In this document: positions 17,647-27,768 of the stretch, one piece after another | How the letters are laid out: each line of letters starts with the position of its first letter | Numbering within the stretch: position 1 is the stretch's first letter | Assembly: GCA_913020495.1 (NCBI GenBank) | Contig: CAJWBJ010000037.1 | Coordinates: 1 to 34,946 of the forward strand | Source of the DNA: an uncultured Oleiphilus sp. | Lineage (GTDB): Bacteria; Pseudomonadota; Gammaproteobacteria; Pseudomonadales; Oleiphilaceae | Direction: 5' to 3' | DNA length: 34,946 nt | The notes under the pieces: generated by a model | Seen by the model: the letters and a program-made list of their open reading frames with translations, nothing else | What the model was told of the DNA's origin: nothing | The model's database searches: none | Made by a program: the position numbers and the translations under genes

Positions 17647-19665
17647 TCAATAAATTAAACGCTGTTTAATCTCAGAAATTTGATCACGAAGGCTTGCTGC
17701 TTTTTCAAACTGAAGATCTTTTGCTGCCTGATACATTTCATCCTCCAAACGCTTCATTTCTGAACTCAGCTCTTTTGGCGTCCTAGCCGACATAGCAACA
17801 TCATACTCAGAAGCTTGCTCTGCGACCTTACTCATTTTTTGACTACGTTTATTTGGCATCAAAACAGCACCCTCCATAATATCAACCACACCTTTCGTTA
17901 GCCCTTTAGGTTGAATACCGTGCTCTTCGTTATGAGCCATTTGAGTGGCGCGTCGACGCTTTGTTTCATCTATTGCTTTCTTCATTGATCCGGTAATTCG
18001 ATCTGCGTATAAAATTGCCCGGCCATTTATATTTCGTGCAGCTCGACCAATCGTTTGAATCAAAGATCTTTCTGAACGCAGAAAGCCTTCCTTATCTGCA
18101 TCCAGAATAGAGACTAATGCAACTTCAGGCATGTCTAATCCCTCTCTTAGTAAGTTGATTCCAATTAAAACATCAAACTCACCCCGACGAAGGTCCCGTA
18201 TAATTTCAACACGCTCTACTGTAGGAATATCTGAATGCAGGTATCTCACACGCACACCATGCTCCATTAAAAAATCAGTCAAATCTTCAGACATTCTTTT
18301 TGTTAAAGTCGTCACTAGGACCCGCTCATCTTTTGCAACGCTTTGGTGAATTTCTGACAAAAGATCATCAACTTGCGTAGAAGCCGGTCGAACTTCAATC
18401 TCTGGATCAAGTAAACCAGTAGGCCTGACAACTTGCTCTACAATTTGTTCAGCATGATCTGCTTCGTACTGAGCAGGTGTTGCTGATACAAAAATAGACT
18501 GAGGCGAAATTCGCTCCCACTCCTCAAAGCGCATAGGACGATTATCCAACGCTGAAGGTAATCGAAATCCATATTCAACCAAAGTCTCCTTTCTGGAACG
18601 GTCACCTTTGAACATCGCGCCTATCTGAGGAACAGAGACATGAGATTCATCAATAACCATTAAGGCATTTTCAGGGAAGTAATCAAATAATGTAGGAGGC
18701 GCTGCACCAATGTCTCTTCCAGATAAATACCTAGAATAATTCTCAATACCATTACAGTAACCAAGCTCTGTCATCATTTCTGTATCATAGCGAGTACGCT
18801 CTTCTAGCCGCTGAGCCTCAACTAACTTATCGTGGTCACGCAAATAGCTTAAACGGTCCTTTAACTCCTCCTTAATGCCATCCACAGCATCAAGCACTTT
18901 TTGCCTGGGGGTAACATAATGAGACTTAGGGTAAATTGTTATTCTAGGTACCCGGCGAATCACCTCGCCCGTTAACGGATCAAAAAAACTTAAGTTTTCG
19001 ACCTCATCATCAAATAACTCAATTCGAATCGCTTCTCGCTCGGACTCAGCAGGAAATACATCAATCACATCACCACGTACTCTATAAGTTGCACGATGAA
19101 GCTCTACATCATTCCGGGTATATTGAATTTCAGACAAGCGCTTTAGTATGAAACGCTGACCAACCTGATCACCCCTATCCAGATGAAGCATCATTTTTAA
19201 ATATGATTCAGGATCCCCCAAGCCGTAAATAGCAGAAACTGTCGCAACAATTATTGCATCGGGACGCTCCATTAAAGCTTTTGTCGCCGATAACCTCATC
19301 TGCTCAATATGCTCATTAACAGATGCATCTTTTTCTATAAAAGTATTAGAAGAAGGAACATAGGCTTCAGGCTGGTAATAATCGTAATACGATACAAAAT
19401 ACTCAACAGCGTTATTTGGAAAAAACTCTTTGAACTCACCATAAAGCTGTGCAGCTAAGGTTTTGTTGTGCGCCATCACTATAGTTGGACGCTGTACAGC
19501 CTCGATTACTTTTGCAATGGTGAATGTTTTACCAGACCCTGTTACACCCAACAATGTTTGATGTAATAACCCATCATTTATGCCCCCCACCAATTGCGCT
19601 ATTGCATTTGGTTGATCACCTGCTGGTTCAAATCGAGATTTAACCTTAAATTCCTTTGACATCAT
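17647..19665 (-). CDS. uvrB: Excinuclease ABC subunit B UvrB
   Basis: A 672-residue DNA-damage recognition helicase. Walker A is GVTGSGKT (40-47), the beta-hairpin region [20 protein letters not shown] starts at about 93, Walker B-type DESH is at 339-342, motif VI region QTIGRAARN is intact, and the UvrC-interacting UVR domain closes the protein (about 632-667). Role: forms the UvrA2B complex, verifies lesions and recruits UvrC. It begins Met-Met with GGAA just upstream. No LexA operator (CTGT-N8-ACAG) was found in the upstream 195 bases, so SOS control is not shown by the sequence. Confidence 0.97.
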   Translation of the reverse strand: MMSKEFKVKSRFEPAGDQPNAIAQLVGGINDGLLHQTLLGVTGSGKTFTIAKVIEAVQRPTIVMAHNKTLAAQLYGEFKEFFPNNAVEYFVSYYDYYQPEAYVPSSNTFIEKDASVNEHIEQMRLSATKALMERPDAIIVATVSAIYGLGDPESYLKMMLHLDRGDQVGQRFILKRLSEIQYTRNDVELHRATYRVRGDVIDVFPAESEREAIRIELFDDEVENLSFFDPLTGEVIRRVPRITIYPKSHYVTPRQKVLDAVDGIKEELKDRLSYLRDHDKLVEAQRLEERTRYDTEMMTELGYCNGIENYSRYLSGRDIGAAPPTLFDYFPENALMVIDESHVSVPQIGAMFKGDRSRKETLVEYGFRLPSALDNRPMRFEEWERISPQSIFVSATPAQYEADHAEQIVEQVVRPTGLLDPEIEVRPASTQVDDLLSEIHQSVAKDERVLVTTLTKRMSEDLTDFLMEHGVRVRYLHSDIPTVERVEIIRDLRRGEFDVLIGINLLREGLDMPEVALVSILDADKEGFLRSERSLIQTIGRAARNINGRAILYADRITGSMKKAIDETKRRRATQMAHNEEHGIQPKGLTKGVVDIMEGAVLMPNKRSQKMSKVAEQASEYDVAMSARTPKELSSEMKRLEDEMYQAAKDLQFEKAASLRDQISEIKQRLIY

Positions 19666-19848
19666 TATTCCGAATATTGATTAAAAGTGATAAAATTCAC
19701 AAGTTTGATTAAACATCTATATATTATCTAGAGAAATAGTTATACAAACTCACTAGAAGGCTTATTTAACCGTCCGCTACAGTAGCAAATTAAGCGACGA
19801 AAATAACCTCCCTAAACGCCATCTGAGGTGACTAATTCACCCCTGATT

Positions 19849-19863
19849 GAGGAAATAGACTTG
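19849..19863 (+). promoter_or_regulatory. Ribosome binding site that sets a TTG start
   Basis: GAGGA at 19849-19853 lies seven bases ahead of TTG at 19861-19863. This favours TTG over the upstream in-frame GTG at 19828 and gives a protein starting (M)DAQLSKRVQ, the usual start of this family. Confidence 0.7.
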
Positions 19864-21045
19864 GACGCACAACTCTCCAAACGAGTACAACTAATAAAAC
19901 CTTCGCCAACTTTGGCCGTTACAAATAAAGCCAATGAATTAAGAGCTTCTGGAAAAGACATTATAGGTCTAGGTGCTGGAGAACCGGACTTCGATACACC
20001 AGCACACATCAAACAAGCTGCAATTGAAGCCATTAACGCTGGCAAAACAAAATATACCGCTGTTGATGGTACACCAGAACTTAAGCAAGCCATTATCAAA
20101 AAGTTTCAACAAGATAACGGACTTAAATATGAACCAAACCAGATTCTTGTCTCTTCTGGGGGAAAACAAAGCTTTTTTAATTTATCTTTAGCCTTGCTGA
20201 ACCCTGAAGATGAAGTCATTATTCCAGCACCTTATTGGGTTTCATACCCTGACATGGTGAAAATATCTGAAGGTATTCCTGTTATTGTTGAAACAGACCA
20301 ATCAAACCGTTTCAAAATTAATGCTCAACAGTTAACAGAAGCAATTACGCCAAAAACCCGCTTAGTAGTACTTAATAGTCCGTCAAACCCAACTGGCGTA
20401 TCATACTCTCAAGCCGAACTTGCCTCATTAGGTGAAGTTTTACGGCAAAACCCACACGTCATGATCGCAACAGATGACATGTATGAACACATTCTATGGA
20501 CAGACGAGCCTTTCACAAACATTCTTAACGTCTGCCCTGACCTCTACGACCGTACATTTGTTTTAAATGGCGTATCTAAAGCCTATTCAATGACAGGCTG
20601 GCGTATTGGTTATGCAGCTGGCCCTGCAAAAATAATTGGTGCAATGAAAAAAATACAATCCCAAAGTACCTCCAACCCAGCTTCAATTTCCCAAGCGGCT
20701 GCAACAGCTGCACTAAGCGGCCCTCAGGATTGCGTTACAAAAATGGTGGCCGAGTTTAAGAAGCGCCATGACTACCTTGTAGCCGCTTTAAACGAACTGC
20801 CTGGCGTTGAATGCATTGAAAGCGATGGTACATTTTACGCATTCCCAAATTTTCAAGCCGCTATTGATGCAAACCCTAATACTGATGATGATATTGCAAT
20901 GGCAGAACTCTTATTAACTGAAGCTGGTGTGGCTTTGGTTCCAGGCTCTGCTTTTGGCGCACCTGGCTGTATGCGCTTAAGTTTTGCAACTAGCATGGAA
21001 ATTCTACAAGAAGCCATCGCTCGCTTAAAAAAAGTATTAATATAA
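19861..21045 (+). CDS. Pyridoxal-phosphate aspartate/aromatic aminotransferase (class I, AspC-like)
   Basis: A 394-residue fold-type I aminotransferase if TTG at 19861 is the start. Motifs: KPSPTLAVTNKA near the start, GLGAGEPDFDTP (about 37-48), YTAVDGTPELK, NSPSNPTG (172-179), and the PLP lysine Lys240 in NGVSKAYSMTGWR, followed by RIGYAAG. It belongs to the Ib subgroup (thermophile-like AspC) common in Pseudomonas and marine bacteria. Likely reaction: aspartate plus 2-oxoglutarate to oxaloacetate plus glutamate; the exact substrate range is not determined by sequence. Divergent from uvrB. Confidence 0.9.
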   Translation: MDAQLSKRVQLIKPSPTLAVTNKANELRASGKDIIGLGAGEPDFDTPAHIKQAAIEAINAGKTKYTAVDGTPELKQAIIKKFQQDNGLKYEPNQILVSSGGKQSFFNLSLALLNPEDEVIIPAPYWVSYPDMVKISEGIPVIVETDQSNRFKINAQQLTEAITPKTRLVVLNSPSNPTGVSYSQAELASLGEVLRQNPHVMIATDDMYEHILWTDEPFTNILNVCPDLYDRTFVLNGVSKAYSMTGWRIGYAAGPAKIIGAMKKIQSQSTSNPASISQAAATAALSGPQDCVTKMVAEFKKRHDYLVAALNELPGVECIESDGTFYAFPNFQAAIDANPNTDDDIAMAELLLTEAGVALVPGSAFGAPGCMRLSFATSMEILQEAIARLKKVLI

Positions 21046-21057
21046 GCAAGTTAACAC

Positions 21058-21086
21058 TTGACCACTGCCGCGCAGCTGATTAATAT
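21058..21086 (+). promoter_or_regulatory. Promoter of tRNA-Asn
   Basis: TTGACC at 21058-21063 and TAATAT at 21081-21086 have an optimal 17-base spacer. A GC-rich discriminator (ACGCGGCC) follows, the usual mark of a growth-rate and ppGpp-controlled stable-RNA promoter. Predicted start is near 21093, giving a leader of about 27 bases. Confidence 0.75.
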
Positions 21087-21094
21087 ACGCGGCC

Positions 21095-21110
21095 TTGGTC
21101 ATCTGACCAA
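21095..21110 (+). other. Leader hairpin immediately before tRNA-Asn
   Basis: TTGGTCA at 21095-21101 and TGACCAA at 21104-21110 are perfect complements with two bases between, ending ten bases ahead of the tRNA 5' end. It probably folds in the precursor and may influence RNase P processing; that role is inference. Confidence 0.45.
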
Positions 21111-21119
21111 TTCTACCAT

Positions 21120-21195
21120 TCCCCGATAGCTCAGTTGGTAGAGCAACGGACTGTTAATCCGTTTGTCGCTGGTTCGAGCCCAGCTCGGGGAGCCA
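21120..21195 (+). tRNA. tRNA-Asn (GTT)
   Basis: A 76-base tRNA with CCA encoded. Acceptor stem TCCCCGA pairs with TCGGGGA, discriminator G, and CCA at 21193-21195. The D arm contains AGCTCAGTTGGTAGAGC, the anticodon GTT is at 21153-21155 within CTGTTAA, and the T loop is GGTTCGAGCC. GTT reads AAC and AAU codons for asparagine. It stands alone, without other tRNAs nearby. Confidence 0.97.
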
Positions 21196-21241
21196 AATTT
21201 TCTACCCAGAATACATCACCTACACCAACCAAAATCTAGTC

Positions 21242-21293
21242 AAAAAAAATCCTACCCATCAGCTTAAGAAAACATCTCAAACCAATAAGTAGG
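21242..21293 (-). terminator. Intrinsic terminator of grxD
   Basis: On the minus strand, CCTACTTATTGG (21293-21282) can pair with CTGATGGGTAGG (21262-21251) over twelve positions, four of them G-U pairs, followed by A and eight T's (21249-21242). The long T-run and position after grxD support termination. It also ends any minus-strand transcript before tRNA-Asn. Confidence 0.6.
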
Positions 21294-21335
21294 ACTTATC
21301 AATAGTTCAACTATTCAACAGTCAATTCAATTATT

Positions 21336-21659
21336 TTAATCTTCAGATACTACTGCCGCTGAAACCATCTTCTTTAACTCACCCGACTCATACAACTCAG
21401 AAATAATGTCACACCCACCAACCAACTCACCTTTAATATAAAGCTGCGGAAATGTTGGCCAATTTGAATACACTTTCAAATTTTCTCTTAGCTCAGGATT
21501 ATCCAGAATATTAATATAGGCAAAACGCTCCTCACACGCCATTAAAGCCTGAGACGTTTTAGCAGAAAAGCCACACTGAGGCTGCTGGGGCGACCCTTTC
21601 ATATAAAGAAGAATATCATTACCTTCAACTTGCTCTTTGATCGTATCCATTATTGACAT
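21336..21659 (-). CDS. grxD: Monothiol glutaredoxin Grx4
   Basis: A 107-residue CGFS-type glutaredoxin. The active site CGFS follows LYMKGSPQQPQ; the glutathione-binding WPTFPQLYIKGELVGGCDI is intact. Role: binds and transfers a 2Fe-2S cluster with glutathione and BolA-type partners; it is not a classic disulfide reductase. The longest frame starts at GTG 21665, but ATG at 21659 has AGGTG eight bases upstream and matches the family's usual N-terminal length. Confidence 0.95.
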   Translation of the reverse strand: MSIMDTIKEQVEGNDILLYMKGSPQQPQCGFSAKTSQALMACEERFAYINILDNPELRENLKVYSNWPTFPQLYIKGELVGGCDIISELYESGELKKMVSAAVVSED

Positions 21660-21665
21660 ATACAC

Positions 21666-21867
21666 AACACCTCATAGTTCATTTGCTAAAAACTCTAGTT
21701 TACTCGCTTTTTTAATAACCAACCATATCAGTCAACTATTTTTTGATAATACCTTGGATTTTCATAACACCCACGAACACATAATCTATTTGATAATCAC
21801 ATAATTTCAAGCTAACATTAGCTACTTAACAGGTAGCACTATAGCTGCCTTTTTGCGTTTTTAAGAG
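21666..21867. other. Divergent grxD/argD intergenic region
   Basis: About 200 AT-rich bases with no gene. The grxD Shine-Dalgarno (minus strand GAGG, 21673-21670) is at one end and the argD one (AAGAG, 21863-21867) at the other. No convincing ArgR box or other operator was found. Confidence 0.4.
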
Positions 21868-21873
21868 ATGAAA

Positions 21874-23079
21874 ATGAGCATTGACCAACCACTAATGAAT
21901 ACCTATGGCCGTTTACCTGTTGCATTTGAGAGCGGAGACGGCGTCTGGCTTTACGACACCGACGGGAATAAATATTTCGACACCTTCTGCGGCATTGCTG
22001 TTTGTGGTTTGGGTCATTCACATCCGGCAATAACCAAAGCGCTTAAAGACCAAGCTGGCAGGTTAGTTCATTGTTCAAATTTATACCATACACCACTACA
22101 ATCTAAGCTTGCTCAAAAGCTATGCTCTTTATCTGACATGGATAATGTATTTTTCTCAAATTCTGGCGCCGAAGCAAATGAAGCAGCAATTAAAATAGCT
22201 AGAAAATTTGGCCACGATAAAGGCATTCAAACTCCAACAATTATTGTAATGGAGCATTCATTTCATGGTCGCACGATGGCCACCCTTACAGCAACAGGGA
22301 ACCGTAAAGTTCACGCTGGCTTTGAACCTCTTTTAAATGGCTTTGCCAGAGCACCCTTTAATGATTTAGATGCTATCAAGAGAATTTCTGAATCAAACCC
22401 TGAAATTGTTGCCATCATGCTTGAACCAATTCAAGGCGAAGGCGGCTTAACAATTGCTGAAGAACACTACCTAAAATCGCTAAGAGAAATTTGCGACCAA
22501 CATGGCTGGCTTCTTATTCTAGACGAAGTACAGACAGGCAATGGCCGAACAGGCAGTTATTTTGCTTATCAACAGCTAGGAATAATTCCTGACGTTGTCA
22601 CGCTCGCAAAAGGTTTAGGAAATGGCTACCCTATTGGAGCCTGTCTGGCAAAAGGCGTGGCTAGCAATACATTAACACCTGGCTCTCATGGGTCGACATT
22701 TGGCGGTAACCCCTTGGGCTGCGCGGCAGCACTAGCAACTATTGAACAAATTCAATCAAATAATCTTTGCGAACGCGCTAGTATCTTAGGCGCTAGAATT
22801 GTATCAGCACTGAAAGATGAACTTCTGAGTGCCAGCTATGTTTACGACATTCGTGGATCAGGCTTAATGATTGGCATTGAGCTGAAAGAAGCCTGCACAG
22901 AACTTGTGCCACTAGCTAAAGCAAAAGGATTGTTACTTAATGTAACTTCTGACAATGTCATCAGGTTACTCCCTCCACTTAACATGACTGATGAAGAGTG
23001 TGATTTTTTGATTGATGCAGTAACTCAAATAATCCGCTTATATGCTGCAGATGATCGCGGCAAACCCAGAGCTGAATAA
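21874..23079 (+). CDS. argD: Acetylornithine aminotransferase ArgD
   Basis: About 401 residues, a class III PLP aminotransferase. Segments: [14 protein letters not shown] near 50, [15 protein letters not shown] (about 91-105), [33 protein letters not shown] with the PLP-binding Asp, and the Lys in [15 protein letters not shown]. Reaction: N-acetylglutamate semialdehyde to N2-acetylornithine in arginine synthesis; many members also act on succinyldiaminopimelate for lysine. ATG at 21874 has AAGAG six bases upstream and is preferred over ATG at 21868. argF follows after about 65 bases, supporting the arginine assignment. Confidence 0.92.
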   Translation: MSIDQPLMNTYGRLPVAFESGDGVWLYDTDGNKYFDTFCGIAVCGLGHSHPAITKALKDQAGRLVHCSNLYHTPLQSKLAQKLCSLSDMDNVFFSNSGAEANEAAIKIARKFGHDKGIQTPTIIVMEHSFHGRTMATLTATGNRKVHAGFEPLLNGFARAPFNDLDAIKRISESNPEIVAIMLEPIQGEGGLTIAEEHYLKSLREICDQHGWLLILDEVQTGNGRTGSYFAYQQLGIIPDVVTLAKGLGNGYPIGACLAKGVASNTLTPGSHGSTFGGNPLGCAAALATIEQIQSNNLCERASILGARIVSALKDELLSASYVYDIRGSGLMIGIELKEACTELVPLAKAKGLLLNVTSDNVIRLLPPLNMTDEECDFLIDAVTQIIRLYAADDRGKPRAE

Positions 23080-23144
23080 AAAACCTTAACCAGCTCGATT
23101 TATATGCACCTTATTTATGCACGATCTTTACATTAGAGAATACC

Positions 23145-24053
23145 ATGGCACTAAGACATTTCTTGACTCTTACCGACCTTTCCAGTCACGAACTAACTCA
23201 AGTTATCAAGCGGGCAATCATATTAAAGAGTGAACATAAACGGGGAAATATTTATGAACCTCTTAAAAATAGGGTTTTAGCTCTCATATTCGAAAAGTCT
23301 TCTACACGAACCCGTGTTTCATTTGAATCTGGCATGGCTCAATTTGGAGGTTCATCACTCTTCCTCTCCCCCAGAGACACTCAATTAGGTAGAGGCGAAC
23401 CCATTGAGGATAGTGCAAAAGTACTTTCTCGCATGGTTGACGCTATTACAATCAGAACTTTTGAGCACAGCAAATTAGCACTCTTTGCAGAACACTCAGC
23501 CGTTCCAGTTATTAATGCCTTAACCGATGACTTTCACCCCTGCCAATTGTTAGCAGATATGCAGACTTACCAAGAGCACAGAGGCTCCATCTCAGGAAAA
23601 AAAGTAGTCTGGATTGGCGACGGCAACAATATGTGCAACTCTTTCATTAACGCAGCTAAACTACTAAATTTTGAACTGGTTATTTCATCCCCTCTTGGCT
23701 ACGACCCATCAGAAGCACTCCTTAACGCTAATGCCAAACATGCACACATTATTAGAAACCCTACAAAAGCTGTAAAAAATGCCGACCTAGTCGTCACAGA
23801 TGTCTGGGCTTCAATGGGACAGGAAGAAGAACAAAATAAGCGCATAAATGATTTTAAAGACTACCAAGTTAACCCAGAACTGATGTCCTACACCAACTCA
23901 GATTCGTTGTTTATGCACTGCCTGCCAGCACACCGTGGCGAGGAAATTAGCGAAGACATGCTAGAACACCCGTCTTCAGTAGTTTGGGATGAAGCAGAAA
24001 ACAGACTTCACTCTCAAAAGGCATTGCTCGAGTTTTTACTTTGCAATGCATAG
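23145..24053 (+). CDS. argF: Ornithine carbamoyltransferase, anabolic ArgF
   Basis: A 302-residue transcarbamylase. STRTR (53-57) binds carbamoyl phosphate; DDFHPCQ is the second motif; ornithine-binding [11 protein letters not shown] and [10 protein letters not shown] near the C-terminus contain the catalytic Cys. Reaction: ornithine plus carbamoyl phosphate gives citrulline. Together with argD it forms an arginine unit on the plus strand. Confidence 0.96.
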   Translation: MALRHFLTLTDLSSHELTQVIKRAIILKSEHKRGNIYEPLKNRVLALIFEKSSTRTRVSFESGMAQFGGSSLFLSPRDTQLGRGEPIEDSAKVLSRMVDAITIRTFEHSKLALFAEHSAVPVINALTDDFHPCQLLADMQTYQEHRGSISGKKVVWIGDGNNMCNSFINAAKLLNFELVISSPLGYDPSEALLNANAKHAHIIRNPTKAVKNADLVVTDVWASMGQEEEQNKRINDFKDYQVNPELMSYTNSDSLFMHCLPAHRGEEISEDMLEHPSSVVWDEAENRLHSQKALLEFLLCNA

Positions 24054-24129
24054 TACATATCCACTGCAAGAGCTACCACCTCACTCATAAAAACCTGAAG
24101 AATGAATTAAAACAAGAGATAGAACATCA

Positions 24130-25176
24130 ATGCCCGGCCTATTAACGCTTGATAAAATACAGTGTAATTACGAGAAAAACGTCATCATAAAAGACTTGTC
24201 CCTCTCACTTTCTCAGGGTGACATAGGTTGCTTATTAGGCCCAAGCGGTTGCGGTAAAAGTACGATATTAAGGGCTATTGCCGGGTTTGAGCCACTTGTA
24301 AATGGCTCCATTTCATTGAACAACCACATAATCTCATCCACAAAGAGCATATTAGCCCCCGAAAAAAGACATATAGGTATGGTCTTTCAAGATTATGCCT
24401 TGTTCCCTCATCTCACTATTTCAGAGAACATTGCCTTTGGACTAAATAACAAAAAAAAACAGAACAATCAAAATCAAATATCTGAATTAATTGAGCTAGT
24501 CGACCTAAATGGCTATGAAAACCGGTATCCACACGAACTATCAGGCGGACAACAACAACGAGTAGCACTCGCAAGAGCTTTAGCACCAAAGCCTTCATTA
24601 ATATTACTTGATGAGCCCTTCTCAAACCTCGATGCTGAATTAAGAACAAGATTAAGCATCGACATCAGGGCTATATTGAAAGAGCTAAACATCAGCGCAA
24701 TCCTTGTTACACATGATCAAAAAGAAGCTTTTGCCATGTGCGACAACATAGGCGTCATTGACAGCGGAACCATTCAACAGTGGGGCAAGCCTTATGAGCT
24801 ATACCATGAACCTGTAAATAGATTTGTGGCTTGCTTTATCGGCAGAGGGTCTTTCATTAGCGGAAACATATTGACGCCCGATACTTTTTCAAGTGAGCTA
24901 GGCTCAATACAAGGCAATAGAGCGTACAACTGGCCTCAGAATAGCCCTGTCGAAATACTGCTGCGGCCAGATGATATTGTTTACAATGCTCATTCAAGCT
25001 TGGTCGGTACCGTTACCAGTAAAACATTTGCAGGCACTTCAACTCAATACTTACTCCAACTCCCATCAGGGAAAAAGATCGAAGCACTTTTTCCAAGTCA
25101 CCAAGATTTTAATATTGGAGATCTAGTAAATTTTTCTGTAGATGCCGAGCATCTAATTGCTTACCCTACAAATTAA
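24130..25176 (+). CDS. ABC transporter ATP-binding protein, Fe3+/FbpC-like, orphan
   Basis: A 348-residue ATPase. Walker A is GPSGCGKST (37-45), the Q-loop sits in VFQDYALFPHLT (85-96), the signature is LSGGQQQRVA (137-146), Walker B is LILLDEPFSNLD (157-168), and the switch His is at 195. The segment RFVACFIGRGSFISG (231-245) and the C-terminal TOBE-like part resemble FbpC and related iron(III)/polyamine/sulfate transporter ATPases. No permease or binding-protein gene is adjacent, which is unusual for this class; it follows argF after 76 bases. The substrate cannot be read from sequence. It converges with glpK. Confidence 0.85.
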   Translation: MPGLLTLDKIQCNYEKNVIIKDLSLSLSQGDIGCLLGPSGCGKSTILRAIAGFEPLVNGSISLNNHIISSTKSILAPEKRHIGMVFQDYALFPHLTISENIAFGLNNKKKQNNQNQISELIELVDLNGYENRYPHELSGGQQQRVALARALAPKPSLILLDEPFSNLDAELRTRLSIDIRAILKELNISAILVTHDQKEAFAMCDNIGVIDSGTIQQWGKPYELYHEPVNRFVACFIGRGSFISGNILTPDTFSSELGSIQGNRAYNWPQNSPVEILLRPDDIVYNAHSSLVGTVTSKTFAGTSTQYLLQLPSGKKIEALFPSHQDFNIGDLVNFSVDAEHLIAYPTN

Positions 25177-25197
25177 ACACCCACAAAAAAACTATAT

Positions 25198-26679
25198 TTA
25201 GTCAGAAATTACACGCCTGACAGCATTAAGCCAACCGCTATACAAAGACTCAACATCCTTTTGGCAAATTTCAGGCATAAACCGGCGCTCTAATTGCCAT
25301 AACTCTGAAATTTCTTCAGTACTTGAATACATCCCCGCCTGCAATCCTACCATGTAAGCAGCGCCCAAAGCCGTTGTTTCAACAACCCTTGGACGATCAA
25401 CGCGTACATTCAAAATATCTGACAAAAATTGTACGACCCAATCATTTACGACCATTCCCCCATCAATTCGCAAGGCATTGACCGAAGCACCATCCTTTTC
25501 CATTGCAACGAGTAGATCACGAGTCTGATAACACACTGACTGCAAACCCGCCGTCACGATCTCTGCTATACCTGTATCCCTCGTTAAACCGAACAAAGCA
25601 CCTCGAGCATCAGGATCCCAATAGGGTGCGCCCAAGCCTGTAAATGCGGGAACCAAGTAAACAGTATTGTTATAACCGACCTGCTTTGCTAGATCGGCCG
25701 TTTCACTCGCATGCTTTATCAGCTTAACGCCATCGCGCAACCACTGAACCGCCGCGCCAGCAACAAATATACTACCTTCCAAGGCGTAACAGGCTTTACC
25801 ATTTAAACGATATGCAACTGTAGTTAGCAATCTATTTTTAGATACCAGTGGTTGGTCCCCAGTATTTACAATCATAAAACACCCCGTACCATAGGTGCTT
25901 TTTACCATGCCTGGCGTAAAACAAGCTTGCCCAACCAACGCTGCCTGCTGGTCACCAATCATACCCAGCACTGGTAGCGCTTCACCGAACAACTGTTTTT
26001 CAGTTACACCAAATTCAGCACTACAATCCTTCACCTCAGGAAGCATTGATCGTGGAATTTCGAATAATTCGAGAAGCTCATCATCCCATTCTTGAGTATG
26101 AATGTTAAACAAAGAAGTTCTTGATGCATTGGTTGCATCTGTTGCATGAGATGCCCCACCGGTTAACCGCCATAACAAAAAGCAATCAACCGTTCCAAAG
26201 GCTAACTCACCACGCTCTGCCTTAGCTCTTGCCCCTTGAACATTTTCAAGAATCCAACGAATTTTACTTCCCGAGAAATAAGGGTCGACCAATAAGCCGG
26301 TCTTATCTGAAATAACTTCTTCAGCCCCTTTATTCTTAAGCTCCTGACAAAATTTTGCGGTACGACGATCCTGCCAAACAATAGCCCGATAAATAGGTAC
26401 ACCTGTACTTCTATCCCAGACAATTGTCGTTTCTCTTTGATTCGTAATACCGATACCTACGATATCCTTAAGACTTCCCGGAACCTGTGAAATCACTTCT
26501 TTACACACACTAAGCGTCGTTGACCAAATTTCTTCAGGATCATGCTCAACCCAACCATCATCAGGGAAATATTGCTGAAACTCACACTGAGATGTTGCAG
26601 CATGCTCTCCTTTAGCATCAAACAACAAGGCACGCGAACTCGTTGTTCCTTGGTCTATAGAGAGAATATATTGAGTCAT
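25198..26679 (-). CDS. glpK: Glycerol kinase GlpK
   Basis: A 493-residue FGGY-family kinase. Segments: [17 protein letters not shown] (4-20) for ATP phosphate binding, [37 protein letters not shown], and the C-terminal [12 protein letters not shown] adenosine site. Reaction: glycerol plus ATP gives sn-glycerol 3-phosphate in the cytoplasm. The E. coli-type allosteric regulators were not assessed. It is divergent from glpR; the facilitator glpF is not in the window. Confidence 0.97.
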   Translation of the reverse strand: MTQYILSIDQGTTSSRALLFDAKGEHAATSQCEFQQYFPDDGWVEHDPEEIWSTTLSVCKEVISQVPGSLKDIVGIGITNQRETTIVWDRSTGVPIYRAIVWQDRRTAKFCQELKNKGAEEVISDKTGLLVDPYFSGSKIRWILENVQGARAKAERGELAFGTVDCFLLWRLTGGASHATDATNASRTSLFNIHTQEWDDELLELFEIPRSMLPEVKDCSAEFGVTEKQLFGEALPVLGMIGDQQAALVGQACFTPGMVKSTYGTGCFMIVNTGDQPLVSKNRLLTTVAYRLNGKACYALEGSIFVAGAAVQWLRDGVKLIKHASETADLAKQVGYNNTVYLVPAFTGLGAPYWDPDARGALFGLTRDTGIAEIVTAGLQSVCYQTRDLLVAMEKDGASVNALRIDGGMVVNDWVVQFLSDILNVRVDRPRVVETTALGAAYMVGLQAGMYSSTEEISELWQLERRFMPEICQKDVESLYSGWLNAVRRVISD

Positions 26680-26882
26680 AACATTTGCCTTAATTTATTT
26701 AATTTGATCATCTTTATAAGATTAGTAGTTATTCTAAAAAAAATAATATTTTTGCGGGTATAAAAATAAGCACATGCATCATAAGTACTGCCTGAATTCG
26801 CACTATAAGAAGTCTAAACAATACAATTTTAAGCACAAATGCTATCATCCTTTACTCTGATAACAACTGTAAGTTATTTACT
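26680..26882. other. Divergent glpK/glpR control region
   Basis: About 200 AT-rich bases with poly-A/T stretches around 26730-26755. It must contain promoters in both directions. I could not identify a clear GlpR operator or CRP site; the ATGTACAT palindrome found before glpD is absent here. Confidence 0.35.
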
Positions 26883-27641
26883 ATGAAACAAACAGAACGC
26901 CATACTCGAATTATTGAAATTGTCACCAATTCCGGCTTTGCAACGATTGAAGAATTGGCCAATAAATTTGATGTCACACAGCAAACAATTCGACGCGACC
27001 TCAAAGAACTGGATAATGACAATAAAATTCAGCGATTCCATGGAGGCGCAGGCCTAAATTCATCTACTTTAAACACTTCCTATTCAAATAGAAAAGTTAG
27101 TTTCTTAAAAGAAAAACAAAATATTGCAAAAGAAGTTGCCAAAACAATTCCAGATAACTCGTCTTTATTTATTAACATTGGTACAACTACAGAAGCTATT
27201 GCCCAAGCACTATTAAACCATCACGACCTCACCATCATCACCAATAACCTGCATGTTGCAAGTATTCTTAGCACTAAAGATGATTTCAAAATCATCATTG
27301 CCGGCGGCGTAGTCAGAAACAGAGACGGCGGAGTTATGGGTGAAGCCACCATAGATTTTGTAAGCCAATTTAAAGTTGACTACGCAATCATAGGAATTAG
27401 TGGCATTGATGATTCTGGCGACCTCCTCGACTTCGACTATCAGGAAGTCCGTGTATCAAAAGCCATTATCAATAACTCACGCAATATATTTCTAGCAGCT
27501 GACCACTCTAAATTTGGCAGAGATGCCATGACGAGACTAGGTAATATATCGCAAGTCCACCACGTATTTACAAGCACAACCCCGTCAAATTCAATCCAAT
27601 CAATTCTAGATGAGAACAACATAGAGCTGACTATTTGCTAA
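26883..27641 (+). CDS. glpR: Glycerol-3-phosphate regulon repressor GlpR (DeoR family)
   Basis: A 252-residue regulator. The N-terminal DeoR helix-turn-helix is FATIEELANKFDVTQQTIRRDLKEL (about 19-43) with RFHGGA following. The C-terminal sugar-phosphate sensor has FINIGTTTEAIAQAL, TNNLHVASIL, IIAGGVVRNRDGGVMG and DYAIIGISGIDDSGDLLDFDY. Family role: repression relieved by glycerol 3-phosphate. Its position between glpK and glpD makes the assignment firm. Confidence 0.94.
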   Translation: MKQTERHTRIIEIVTNSGFATIEELANKFDVTQQTIRRDLKELDNDNKIQRFHGGAGLNSSTLNTSYSNRKVSFLKEKQNIAKEVAKTIPDNSSLFINIGTTTEAIAQALLNHHDLTIITNNLHVASILSTKDDFKIIIAGGVVRNRDGGVMGEATIDFVSQFKVDYAIIGISGIDDSGDLLDFDYQEVRVSKAIINNSRNIFLAADHSKFGRDAMTRLGNISQVHHVFTSTTPSNSIQSILDENNIELTIC

Positions 27642-27693
27642 CATTAGTTCTATAGTATTTGTCCATAAGTAAACCTAAAGCTGGATTTTAAAT

Positions 27694-27726
27694 AAAAATG
27701 TACATTTTTCAACATTAATGTACATT
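27694..27726. promoter_or_regulatory. Twin-palindrome operator candidate upstream of glpD
   Basis: AAAAATGTACATTTTT at 27694-27709 is a perfect 16-base palindrome. AATGTACATT at 27717-27726 repeats its core. Their centres are 20 bases apart, close to two helical turns, so bound dimers would lie on the same DNA face. They overlap the -35 region of the glpD promoter and end 42 bases before the ATG. GlpR is the obvious candidate, by context only. Confidence 0.6.
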
Positions 27727-27732
27727 TTATGA

Positions 27733-27740
27733 CATAATAT
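27733..27740 (+). promoter_or_regulatory. glpD: Candidate -10 of the glpD promoter
   Basis: CATAAT (27733-27738) or overlapping TAATAT (27735-27740) lies just downstream of the twin palindromes and about 30 bases ahead of the ATG. The -35 is poorly defined, with TTCAAC at 27708-27713 as one option at 19 bases. Confidence 0.4.
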
Positions 27741-27768
27741 TTTCGTTATGTGACCTCGGACGATTATT

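Noticed and set aside
19666-19860. LexA operator expected upstream of uvrB
   Set aside because: No CTGT-N8-ACAG or close variant was found on either strand; SOS control is therefore not claimed.
26680-26882. GlpR or CRP operator between glpK and glpR
   Set aside because: No palindrome similar to the glpD site and no TGTGA-N6-TCACA pattern.
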